Assembly: GCF_002846575.1 (NCBI RefSeq)
Contig: NZ_PJND01000007.1
Span: 372,001-436,000, forward strand
From: Flavobacterium lindanitolerans
GTDB lineage: Bacteria; Bacteroidota; Bacteroidia; Flavobacteriales; Flavobacteriaceae
DNA length: 64,000 nucleotides
Reading direction: 5' to 3'
Every line of letters begins with the position of its first letter. Position 1 is the stretch's first letter. The notes under the pieces are model-generated. The model was not told the DNA's origin and made no database searches. It saw nothing but the letters and a program-made list of their open reading frames with translations. The position numbers and the translations under genes are program-made. This document shows, piece after piece, positions 45,039-53,164 of the stretch.

Positions 45039-45110
45039 TTAAATACGAAAAAGAAAAGTTCCTTTATCCAGCCCGGAAGTATGGAACTGCCAGTTGATTT
45101 TTAAGACCTT
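45039..45110 (-). pseudogene. 3' remnant of a response-regulator gene
   Basis: Read on the minus strand, this segment encodes VLKINWQFHTSGLDKGTFLF plus RI and a stop, the same 22 C-terminal residues and stop codon as the intact response regulator at 45672-46124. The 62-base core (45048-45109) matches 45681-45742 at 57 positions, and all differences are synonymous. Homology stops abruptly at about 45110, where the sequence changes to unrelated AT-rich DNA. There is no start codon and no upstream gene body, so it is a fragment. Confidence 0.85.
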
Positions 45111-45202
45111 ACTATTTTTGTGATATTTTTCTTATTTTTATATTTCTAATAACCTATCCTGAAATACATTTATAAATCAGAACTCATTTTATATCTATAC
45201 TT

Positions 45203-45559
45203 ATGAATAAATATTCTCTCGAAATATCTTCAAATCCATACTCTTTCTCCGAACTAAATATATTTATCCAAGATGCTTACAATGACATAGTTGCTAACAC
45301 TTCTATTGAAGTTAATTGTTGGTGGGATTCGGGAAACAACAACTTAAAACAATTACTTATTTCTTTTGGAATTGTAATGTCAAATGGTCCTATTTATATA
45401 GTAAATGGGGCAGAAAAAATCCTTAAAACCGCATGTAAAGAAACACCAATTTTAGCTATTTGTCATTTAGCAGGTTTGATTATATTAGCAAAAAATTCTA
45501 AGGCAAACATTTCATGTCAAACTGAAAATGACAAGGTTACAGTTTGGATTGAGTTTTAG
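45203..45559 (+). CDS. Unknown small protein in an inserted segment
   Basis: 118 residues. No signal peptide is seen, but there is a moderately hydrophobic stretch (LKQLLISFGIVMSNGPIYIV, about 50-69) and a second (ILAICHLAGLIILAK, about 84-98). I do not recognise the family. The gene is AT-rich and lies between the response-regulator remnant (45039-45110) and the intact response regulator (45672-46124), on the opposite strand. The context suggests it arrived with the recombination event that left the remnant. The ATG at 45203 is the first in frame; there is no clear ribosome-binding site, as usual here. Confidence 0.5.
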   Translation: MNKYSLEISSNPYSFSELNIFIQDAYNDIVANTSIEVNCWWDSGNNNLKQLLISFGIVMSNGPIYIVNGAEKILKTACKETPILAICHLAGLIILAKNSKANISCQTENDKVTVWIEF

Positions 45560-45671
45560 AGGTTTTGGTATAGTTTACTCACATGTATCGAAATTAGTCG
45601 GTTCATAACACAATTTTATCAAAATTACTTTTTCTCTTCTAATCAAAAATTATCATCTTTAACAAGATTCT

Positions 45672-46124
45672 TTATATCCTAAAAAGAAAAGTTCCCTTAT
45701 CCAATCCCGAAGTATGAAACTGCCAGTTGATTTTTAAGACCTCATGCAAAGACTGTTTCAGCACTTCAAAATCATTAGGTTTTTTGATATAGATGTTGGC
45801 TCCTCCTACAAAAGTTTTGTGGATGTCCTTTTCTGCTCCGGAAGTAGAGTAAATAGCAATAGATAAGTCCTTAAATTTAGAATGCCGGCGTATTTCCGAA
45901 AGACAATCGTCGTATTTGGTACACAACATATTCAAATCTAAAAACAAGATATGTGGCAATTTTTTTTCGTGCGAATCGTGAAGGTAATCCAACAACTCAT
46001 CTCCTTTACTAAAAAGGGTCAGTTCAACATCCAATCCAAGTTCTTCAATTGCATCACGAAATAATTCACGGTCTTCCAGGTCGTCATCCGCTAGTGCGAT
46101 ATGCATTTTCTCTTCTTTTTCCAT
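45672..46124 (-). CDS. Single-domain response regulator
   Basis: 150 residues, a CheY-like receiver with no output domain. The acidic pocket is ALADDDLEDRELF, the phospho-acceptor Asp lies in ILFLDLNM (about residue 63), the Thr/Ser switch lies in IAIYSTSG, and the conserved Lys in YIKKPND. The 25-residue tail ends in GTFLFRI. Such proteins relay phosphate to other partners or are read by protein interaction. The start may be the ATG at 46124 or the internal Met7 (46106). The AraC-type gene ends 14 bases upstream on the same strand, so the pair forms one operon. Confidence 0.88.
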   Translation of the reverse strand: MEKEEKMHIALADDDLEDRELFRDAIEELGLDVELTLFSKGDELLDYLHDSHEKKLPHILFLDLNMLCTKYDDCLSEIRRHSKFKDLSIAIYSTSGAEKDIHKTFVGGANIYIKKPNDFEVLKQSLHEVLKINWQFHTSGLDKGTFLFRI

Positions 46125-46138
46125 AAAAAAATGTATTT

Positions 46139-46696
46139 CTAATTGGTATAGGCAATCTTTTTACGTTCACTGATAATCTTTTTGAAAGCCGAAGGCGACA
46201 AGCCTGTCACTTTTTTAAATTGTCCCGAAAGGTGGGCAACACTACTATAGCTTAACAAATAAGAAATTTCTGTTAGTGATAATTCCTGCAATAAAAGCTT
46301 TTTGGCACGCTCTATTTTTTGCAGTATGATATAGTTTTCAATTGAAGTATGTGTATATTCAGAAAACACCGCAGAAATATAATTGTAATTCATCTGCAGA
46401 CGCTCCGCCAGATAACAGGAAATTTTCGACATTGGGAGTTTGTCCCGTCCCACCATTTCAATAATTGTATTTTTAATCCTTTGGATAAGCTGTCCTTTTT
46501 GGTCATTCAATAAATCAATACCATAACGTTGCAGATTATTTCTAAGCGTAAGAAAAAGAGGGGCAGGCACATTTTTCTGAATTATTATCTCACCCAGATC
46601 CTCCACCTCATAACCAATACCCAATTCTTCCAATTGTTCTTGCAATATTGTCTGGCAGGCTCTATTGATATCATATCTGACGTAAGTCTTTTTCAT
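46139..46696 (-). CDS. AraC-family transcriptional regulator
   Basis: 185 residues. The C-terminal half (about 85-180) is an AraC/XylS double helix-turn-helix: ISCYLAERLQMNYNYISAVFSEYTH and LSLTEISYLLSYSSVAHLSGQFKKVTGLSPSAFKK. The N-terminal 80 residues form a small alpha/beta domain with QEQLEELGIGYEVEDLGEIII that I do not recognise. No sensor domain of the usual sugar-binding type is present. It is co-transcribed with the receiver gene, which may feed a signal to it. DNA target is unknown. Confidence 0.9.
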   Translation of the reverse strand: MKKTYVRYDINRACQTILQEQLEELGIGYEVEDLGEIIIQKNVPAPLFLTLRNNLQRYGIDLLNDQKGQLIQRIKNTIIEMVGRDKLPMSKISCYLAERLQMNYNYISAVFSEYTHTSIENYIILQKIERAKKLLLQELSLTEISYLLSYSSVAHLSGQFKKVTGLSPSAFKKIISERKKIAYTN

Positions 46697-46852
46697 AATT
46701 AAAAGCAGTTATCTTTATCATAAATATAGCAAATAATTAATCCATTGAACAGAATTTTAGCAATCAATTAGTAATGGTTCACCATTTTGTTGAATTACAG
46801 AAACAAAATGCTATAAAAACACCTGAAGTTTCAATAATCGTGATTTGTTTTT

Positions 46853-46860
46853 TATTTTTG
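46853..46860 (+). promoter_or_regulatory. Predicted -7 box of tRNA-Arg
   Basis: TATTTTTG fits TAnnTTTG and lies 7 bases before the mature 5' end of the tRNA. No clear -33 element. Confidence 0.45.
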
Positions 46861-46867
46861 CACTGAC

Positions 46868-46939
46868 GGCCTCGTAGTTCAATGGATAGAATGGGAGTTT
46901 CCTAAACTTTTGATGCAGGTTCGATCCCCGCCGAGGCTA
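46868..46939 (+). tRNA. tRNA-Arg (CCT)
   Basis: 72 nt. Acceptor GGCCTCG with CGAGGCT (one G-U pair at the end), U8-A9, an anticodon stem closed by two G-U pairs, anticodon CCT at 46901-46903, and T arm GCAGG/CCCGC with one A-C mismatch and loop TTCGATC. CCA is not encoded. The mismatches are mild; the gene looks functional. Confidence 0.88.
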
Positions 46940-46945
46940 CTGAAT

Positions 46946-46985
46946 AACCCTGATTTGTTCTGACAACAGATTAGGGTTTTGTTTT
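46946..46985 (+). terminator. Terminator of tRNA-Arg
   Basis: AACCCT (46946-46951) pairs with AGGGTT (46973-46978), with further pairing inside (TTGTT/AACA), followed by TTGTTTTT. Confidence 0.7.
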
Positions 46986-47317
46986 TAAAAAAAGTGCAAA
47001 CAGGAATTACTTCTCGTGTTAAGAAGAAAAGGTATTTCTTTTATATGTGAACCGCTCTATTTTGTAGGTATCAGACCTTTGTTTACTAAGAACTTCGCAA
47101 TTTCCAAACACTATAATCTATTTTTCGGCATATTAAATCCCCTAAGTTTTTCCATCACAAATACCAGTTATACTTCTATATTACCACTTATTCCCGATAT
47201 CCAGCCAGTTATTACTTTATGATTGCCATCACCTTAGTAAATACTCATCTTTGCTATTATAAAAATGTATGGCTGTCTAAGGAATTATCACTGACAGCAT
47301 CTGAATGACACCGTTCA

Positions 47318-47395
47318 AAAAAGTGTCTCTCGCATCATTCTTCATGTGATTAGGGATTAGTATTAATAGGATGTAAAAAATGAGAGACACTTTTT
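47318..47395. ncRNA. Tandem stem-loop element 1
   Basis: A perfect 14-bp stem (AAAAAGTGTCTCTC, 47318-47331, with 47382-47395) encloses a 50-nt loop containing TTCAT, GATT and TAGTATTAATA. It is related in layout to element 2, 112 bases on. The RNA class is unknown; the first hypothesis is a structured RNA or a palindromic repeat element. Confidence 0.45.
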
Positions 47396-47429
47396 ATTTA
47401 TATAAAAATATAGTTCTGAAAAAACAATT

Positions 47430-47516
47430 AAGAAAGCGCACCTTATCGTAGTTCATTGGTTATTTTGATTGGTAATAGTAATTAATATGAAAGATAAATC
47501 ATAGGTGCGCTTTCTT
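47430..47516. ncRNA. Tandem stem-loop element 2
   Basis: A perfect 14-bp stem (AAGAAAGCGCACCT, 47430-47443, with 47503-47516) encloses a 59-nt loop with TTCAT, GATT and TAGTAATTAATA. The stem differs from element 1 by changes on both arms that keep pairing. Confidence 0.45.
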
Positions 47517-47691
47517 CTTTAACAGAAATCATTCTTGGAATTCAAGACTTAATTCCAGCAACAAAAAAATATACTGAAAAAAAATATCAAATTATCAATA
47601 AGTCAATGCCATTCAATACTATTAAAATTTCAATTAAAAAAATTTAGTCGATAAAGTGTATTTTTTTATCGTTTAAATGCAATTTTTTTAC

Positions 47692-47699
47692 TATTTTTG
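47692..47699 (+). promoter_or_regulatory. Predicted -7 box for the Ig-like repeat protein gene
   Basis: TATTTTTG fits TAnnTTTG; the start codon is about 188 bases downstream, giving a long untranslated leader. Confidence 0.4.
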
Positions 47700-47886
47700 A
47701 AACCAATCCTTAGGTTAAGGAAGAATTGTAGGAATCAAGTTTTGGTAAAATTTAAGCAGTGTTAAATTTTAATGAGGAAGTGATTATAAGACAAAAGGGA
47801 AACATTTAATAGTTATTGATATACAATTTGGGGGAACTGTATAACTCAATAGCATTGCCAAAGTATTGATAACTTTAAGGTTTGCC

Positions 47887-50800
47887 ATGAAAATATATAA
47901 TCAGCGAAAAAAACTTTGTTTGCTTTACTGCTTCCTGTTTGGGTTGTGTTTTGCGGGCTTCGGGTATGCGCAGATTACTATCTCAACACCTTCAATAGCA
48001 TTTACGCAGGCCTGTGCATCGGCAAACTTCAATACTTACAACTTTTCATTTTCATTTTTTCCGGTACAAAATCTTGGTGCTTCCAACCAGTTTATTGTAG
48101 AATTATCCGACAGAAACGGAAGTTTTACAAATCCGGTTATCGTTAAAACCCTCACCAATACAACTTCTCCAGTTACCAGTAATTTTAACCTGCCAACAGA
48201 CACCTACGGAGAAGGCTACAGAATTAGGGTCAGGAGTACCAATCCTGTAAAAGTGAGTCCAAACAGCAATGCTTTTGCCGCCTATTATGCCGCACACAAT
48301 CAGGCTTTTTCAATAAACGGAAACAACAGTACCGTAACACTCTGCGGAAATGAAAGTTTTCTTTTGCAGATAGACAATGACGGAACCCCTGCTTCACCAC
48401 TCTATTATCCGTCATTGAATTACAAATGGTATAAAAACTTTATCGAAATCCCGGGTGAGCGCGGTGCATCACTGACGGTGACACAACCCGGTTCCTATTA
48501 TGTCATTGTTGACTATGGAACCTGTGTAATGAATTCTTATTCCAATATTGTTCAGGTTCAGGTTCAGAGCCCCATCAGCCCCGTCATACAAGCTGAAAAT
48601 AACTCAACAGCAATTTGCCCTAATGATACCCGGACACTCACCAGTGTATTACAAAATGCCGGCTATACCTATGCCTGGTATAAAAATAACAACAGCATAC
48701 CCGGTGCAACCGGTCCAACGTATCAAGCTTCCGAAGAAGGCATTTACCATCTGGAAATTACCGTTTCAGGCTGTACTTTTGAGTCCGACCCTATAGCACT
48801 AGAAGTCATTGACTTTAACCTGTCACTCAGCACACCTTCACAAATAGTATTAATTCCAGGCGAAACTATTACGGTCAACACTATAACCGATGCACAAAAT
48901 CCGCAATTCCAGTGGCATAAAAACACCTCTCCATTACCCGGAGCAACACAAGCTGCACTGAATATAACACAGGCCGGAGATTATACTGTTTCAGTTACTG
49001 AAGCACAACCTTGCAACATAACGAAAGAAAGCACCGTATCTGTAGTCTATCCATCAGGTTTTGATGTGCAAGTCCAAACCGGAACAGGCTATACTTCCTG
49101 CACAAGCACAGCTACAACACTGTCAATTTCACGATTTGATGCTATTACAGAAAACAACAACATAAACCTTCTTGGCAACACTTACAATTACAGCTACCAA
49201 TGGTATAAAAACGATATTGCAATTCCTGGTGCGACAAACATTTCGCTTCCGGTAAACAGTCCGTCTGAAAACGGAAACTATCTATTAAAAATTACCATTC
49301 CTGATTTTGGCGTTGTTACGTCAAATACTGTAGCCGTAAATCTTGCCCTCGAAAACAATACTATAACCAACAATGGTCCACTATGCGAAAACGGAACTGT
49401 TCTGCTTTCATCCAATATCACCAATACCGCCTATACTTATCAATGGTTTAAAAACGATATTGCAATAGCAGGAGCCGTTTCCAGCACGCATACGGCATCT
49501 GAAGAAGGCAATTACTATCTTATAGCCACAAGTGGCACCTGCACGAAACAGTCAAATACTGTTGCATTGCAGATTCCTACTTTCACAATCACAACAACTT
49601 CACCTGCTTTTGACATACTGATACCGGGCGAACAAAAAACACTATCCGTATCTACCGATGCCACTACTCCTCAATTTGCGTGGTTCCGCAATAACGACCC
49701 GATTCCGGGAGCCAACCAAAGCAGCTATGTTGCCACACAAAACGGAACCTATAAAGTTGTGGTTACGCAAAATCAGGGCTGCCTTATTCAAAAAGAAAAA
49801 GTATTTGTATTGGAATACCCAACCGGATTTGAAGTAACCATTGCCCCTACCACCAGCTACACGGCTTGTGATAACGGACCTGTTACCTTATCCGTCACCC
49901 GTTTTATTGCCAATACGTCACAAGGTACAATCGACCTGACCAACAGAAACAACAGTGCTTATACCTATCAATGGTTTAAAAATACTTCTACCATTACAGG
50001 AGCAACCGGCACAAGCCATACCATAAACAGGGCGACAGAAAACGGCAGCTATACCGTAAGCATAACCCTGCCTGATTTTGCACCTGTGGTTTCTAATGCC
50101 ATTGACATAAAACTATCGCCGGAAAACACTACAATCAGCAGTTCCGGAGCGCTGTGTGAGGGAAGCAGTGTTATCCTTTCGTCAAGTGTTGCCAATTCCG
50201 CCTATACCTACCAATGGTTTAAAAACGACCTTCCAATTCCGGGGGCTACTACGGACAGCCATACAGCAGATTCGGAAGGAAACTATTACCTGATTATGAG
50301 CCAGAGCGGATGTACCAGACAGTCAAACACCATTTCACTAACCATAGGACAGATTAGCATTGCCAGCACATCGCCTGCTACGGACATCCTGCTTCCGGGA
50401 GAAACCAAAACATTTACCGTAACGACAGATGCGGCGGCTCCGCAGTTTGCGTGGTTTCGCAACAACGACCCGATTCCGGGAGCCAACCAGAGCAGTTATA
50501 CGGCTACACAAAACGGCACTTACAAGGTCATGGTTACACAGACGCAAGGCTGTAATGCTACTGCCGAAAAAGTATTTGTATTGGAATACCCAACCGGGTT
50601 TGAAGTAACCATTGCCCCTACCACCAACTACACGGCTTGTGATAACGGACCTGTTACCTTATCCGTTACCCGTTTTATTGCCAATACGTCACAAGGTACA
50701 ATCGACCTGACCAACAGAAACAACAGTGCTTATACCTATCAATGGTTTAAAAATACTTCTACCATTACAGGAGCTACTGGCACAAGCCATACCATAAACA

Positions 50801-53160
50801 GCGCGACAGAAAACGGCAGCTATACCGTAAGCATAACCCTGCCTGATTTTGCACCTGTGGTTTCTAATGCCGTTGACATAAAACTATCCCCGGAAAACAC
50901 AACAATCAGCAGTTCCGGAGCGCTGTGCGAGGGAAGCAGTGTTACCCTTTCGTCAAGCATTACTAATTCTGCCTATACCTACCAATGGTTTAAAAACGAC
51001 CTTCCAATTCCGGGGGCTACTACGGACAGCCATACAGCAGATTCGGAAGGAAACTATTACCTGATTATGAGCCAGAGCGGATGTACCAGACAGTCAAACA
51101 CCATTTCACTAACCATAGGACAGATTAGCATTGCCAGCACATCGCCTGCTACGGACATCCTGCTTCCGGGAGAAACCAAAACATTTACCGTAACGACAGA
51201 TGCGGCGGCTCCGCAGTTTGCGTGGTTCCGCAACAACGACCCGATTCCGGGAGCCAACCAGAGCAGTTATACGGCTACACAAAACGGCACTTACAAGGTC
51301 GTGGTTACACAGACGCAAGGCTGTAATGCTACTGCCGAAAAAGTATTTGTATTGGAATACCCAACCGGATTTCAAAGCACCATCAGTGCTAATTCTGATT
51401 ACCAGCAATGTTCCAGTACCTCAATCACATTAAGTCTGACCAGCCTTATTGCTACTACTCCATCAGGAACTATTCCTGTGGATAACACTTCCGGATATAC
51501 TTTCCAGTGGTTCAAAAATAGTGACCCTGTAATTGGTGCCATCGCTTCATCGCTAACGCTTAGCAGTCCATCTGAAAATGGCATCTATAAACTGCAAATC
51601 ACTTTGCCTGATTTTGCACCTGTATTTTCCAATGATATAACCGTAAATCTTTTCTCAGGACAACCTTTGGCTATTACAGCTGTCGGACAATTGTGTCCTG
51701 AAAATCCACAAGTAATAATTCAGAGTAATTTTTCAAATAGCTCCTATACTTACACCTGGTTCAAAAACGGTGATGAAATCGGAACAGGAAACAACCCTAG
51801 CTTTACCGCTACAGAAACAGGCAACTATAAACTCTCTGTAAATACGGGAAGCTGTACATTCGAATCCAATACTCTCGAAATACGGGAAAGCGATTTTAAT
51901 CTTACACCATACAGTCCGTTGGATGATACGATTATTCCGGGTCAGGTCAAAACCCTTTCAATCACTACAGATGCCCTTCAACCTGCAATCGACTGGTTCC
52001 GGTATGACATACAAATCAGCAATTCGAGCAGCAGCTCTTTCGCCGTAAACAGGGACGGCGATTATAAAGCCGTGGTAAAACAGACACAAGGATGCGAGAT
52101 TACCAAAGAAACCGTTTTTAATCTGCGCTATCCTAATGAAATGAATATCGCCATAGCTACTAATAGTGAGTTCCAGCAATGCGGCAGTACTACGGCAACA
52201 TTAAAGATTACTTCGTTTAATGCTGTAATTCCAGACGGTCCAATCAGCATTTTAAACAATACCTACAATTACCAGTATCAATGGTTCAGAAATGGTGAAC
52301 CGGTAGCAGGTGCCACTGGCCTGACCCTGACATTAAACAATCATAACGATACGGGCAGTTATACCTTACAGGTTACGATTCCTGATTATGCTGTCATTGT
52401 ATCAAATGCCATTACTGTCAATTTGAGCTTTGCCAATGAAGTGGTTATCTCTACAAACGACATCCTTTGTTCATCAGAAACTACCGTTACGATAAGAAGT
52501 AATATCAACAGTCCTGAATATACCTATAAATGGTACAAACAAGGAAATGGAACTGTTATTGGAACTGAAAACTCACTCACCGTAAATAGTGCCGGAAATT
52601 ACTTTCTGGTTGTAAGCTATCTGGATTGCACAATTACATCAAACACCCTTGAAGTCGTTCCGTTTGACATGTCACAGATAACCGTCGATTCCCCAAGAGA
52701 CATCACGCTTATACTGGGCACATCAATTACATTGACAGCAAGCGGTGCTCATACTTATGAATGGTATTTTAACGATGAAATAGTTTCCAACGGGCCTTCT
52801 GTAACAATAGAAGAACCCGGAACCTACAAACTTATTGCCAAAGTGGGTGAATGTCAGGTGACCAAAGAATTTGTAGTTACCGGAATGGAAAACAACATGA
52901 TGGCCATCCCGAATGTTGTAACTCCAAATGCCGATGGAATCAACGACACCTGGAACCTGCCTACCAAATATGTCAATAATGAAAATGTTGAAGTGGTCAT
53001 TTACGGACCTGACGGTGCTATTGTTTTCAGGTCTACACGATATTTAAATAACTGGCCGGAAAGCTCCTTTACCTATTCCCTTAAAAACCCCGTGTACTAT
53101 TATACTATCATGGAAGGCAACAAGATTACAGAACGAGGCTCAATAACAATTGTAAAATAA
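47887..53160 (+). CDS. Large secreted Ig-like repeat protein with gliding-motility (CHU_C-type) C-terminal domain
   Basis: 1757 residues from the ATG at 47887; a TTG at 47866 would add seven residues before the signal peptide. After the signal peptide (ending GYAQ) the protein is made of Ig-like beta units, each with a Y.Y.W(Y/F)KN core. Five super-repeats of about 257 residues start near residues 388, 643, 900, 1157 and 1414 with YP(S/T)GF- or YPN-type motifs; the two central ones are almost identical. The last 90 residues (from PNVVTPNADGINDTW) form a CHU_C/type B T9SS sorting domain. It is likely a cell-surface adhesin exported by T9SS; the PorP/SprF-like gene starts 4 bases later. Confidence 0.9.
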   Translation: MKIYNQRKKLCLLYCFLFGLCFAGFGYAQITISTPSIAFTQACASANFNTYNFSFSFFPVQNLGASNQFIVELSDRNGSFTNPVIVKTLTNTTSPVTSNFNLPTDTYGEGYRIRVRSTNPVKVSPNSNAFAAYYAAHNQAFSINGNNSTVTLCGNESFLLQIDNDGTPASPLYYPSLNYKWYKNFIEIPGERGASLTVTQPGSYYVIVDYGTCVMNSYSNIVQVQVQSPISPVIQAENNSTAICPNDTRTLTSVLQNAGYTYAWYKNNNSIPGATGPTYQASEEGIYHLEITVSGCTFESDPIALEVIDFNLSLSTPSQIVLIPGETITVNTITDAQNPQFQWHKNTSPLPGATQAALNITQAGDYTVSVTEAQPCNITKESTVSVVYPSGFDVQVQTGTGYTSCTSTATTLSISRFDAITENNNINLLGNTYNYSYQWYKNDIAIPGATNISLPVNSPSENGNYLLKITIPDFGVVTSNTVAVNLALENNTITNNGPLCENGTVLLSSNITNTAYTYQWFKNDIAIAGAVSSTHTASEEGNYYLIATSGTCTKQSNTVALQIPTFTITTTSPAFDILIPGEQKTLSVSTDATTPQFAWFRNNDPIPGANQSSYVATQNGTYKVVVTQNQGCLIQKEKVFVLEYPTGFEVTIAPTTSYTACDNGPVTLSVTRFIANTSQGTIDLTNRNNSAYTYQWFKNTSTITGATGTSHTINRATENGSYTVSITLPDFAPVVSNAIDIKLSPENTTISSSGALCEGSSVILSSSVANSAYTYQWFKNDLPIPGATTDSHTADSEGNYYLIMSQSGCTRQSNTISLTIGQISIASTSPATDILLPGETKTFTVTTDAAAPQFAWFRNNDPIPGANQSSYTATQNGTYKVMVTQTQGCNATAEKVFVLEYPTGFEVTIAPTTNYTACDNGPVTLSVTRFIANTSQGTIDLTNRNNSAYTYQWFKNTSTITGATGTSHTINSATENGSYTVSITLPDFAPVVSNAVDIKLSPENTTISSSGALCEGSSVTLSSSITNSAYTYQWFKNDLPIPGATTDSHTADSEGNYYLIMSQSGCTRQSNTISLTIGQISIASTSPATDILLPGETKTFTVTTDAAAPQFAWFRNNDPIPGANQSSYTATQNGTYKVVVTQTQGCNATAEKVFVLEYPTGFQSTISANSDYQQCSSTSITLSLTSLIATTPSGTIPVDNTSGYTFQWFKNSDPVIGAIASSLTLSSPSENGIYKLQITLPDFAPVFSNDITVNLFSGQPLAITAVGQLCPENPQVIIQSNFSNSSYTYTWFKNGDEIGTGNNPSFTATETGNYKLSVNTGSCTFESNTLEIRESDFNLTPYSPLDDTIIPGQVKTLSITTDALQPAIDWFRYDIQISNSSSSSFAVNRDGDYKAVVKQTQGCEITKETVFNLRYPNEMNIAIATNSEFQQCGSTTATLKITSFNAVIPDGPISILNNTYNYQYQWFRNGEPVAGATGLTLTLNNHNDTGSYTLQVTIPDYAVIVSNAITVNLSFANEVVISTNDILCSSETTVTIRSNINSPEYTYKWYKQGNGTVIGTENSLTVNSAGNYFLVVSYLDCTITSNTLEVVPFDMSQITVDSPRDITLILGTSITLTASGAHTYEWYFNDEIVSNGPSVTIEEPGTYKLIAKVGECQVTKEFVVTGMENNMMAIPNVVTPNADGINDTWNLPTKYVNNENVEVVIYGPDGAIVFRSTRYLNNWPESSFTYSLKNPVYYYTIMEGNKITERGSITIVK
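49801..51342. repeat. 771-bp tandem duplication inside the Ig-like gene
   Basis: Unit 1 is 49801-50571, unit 2 is 50572-51342, both beginning GTATTTGTATTGGAATACCC. The same word recurs at 51343. Each unit codes for 257 residues, so the frame is kept. The units differ at only a few scattered bases. Confidence 0.93.
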
Positions 53161-53164
53161 TTAA

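Larger units (their letters stand above)
46940..47886. other. 947-base non-coding, structured spacer
   Basis: Contains a terminator after tRNA-Arg (46946-46985), a small hairpin (GCTGTC 47272-47277 with GACAGC 47293-47298), two tandem stem-loops (47318-47395 and 47430-47516), and a promoter with a long leader for the next gene. A 68-codon GTG-start frame at 47016-47222 is not convincing. Confidence 0.6.

Noticed and set aside
47016..47222. 68-residue GTG-start open frame
   Set aside because: It sits just after a tRNA terminator, has no recognisable domain, signal or operon partner, and looks like chance coding in an AT-rich spacer.
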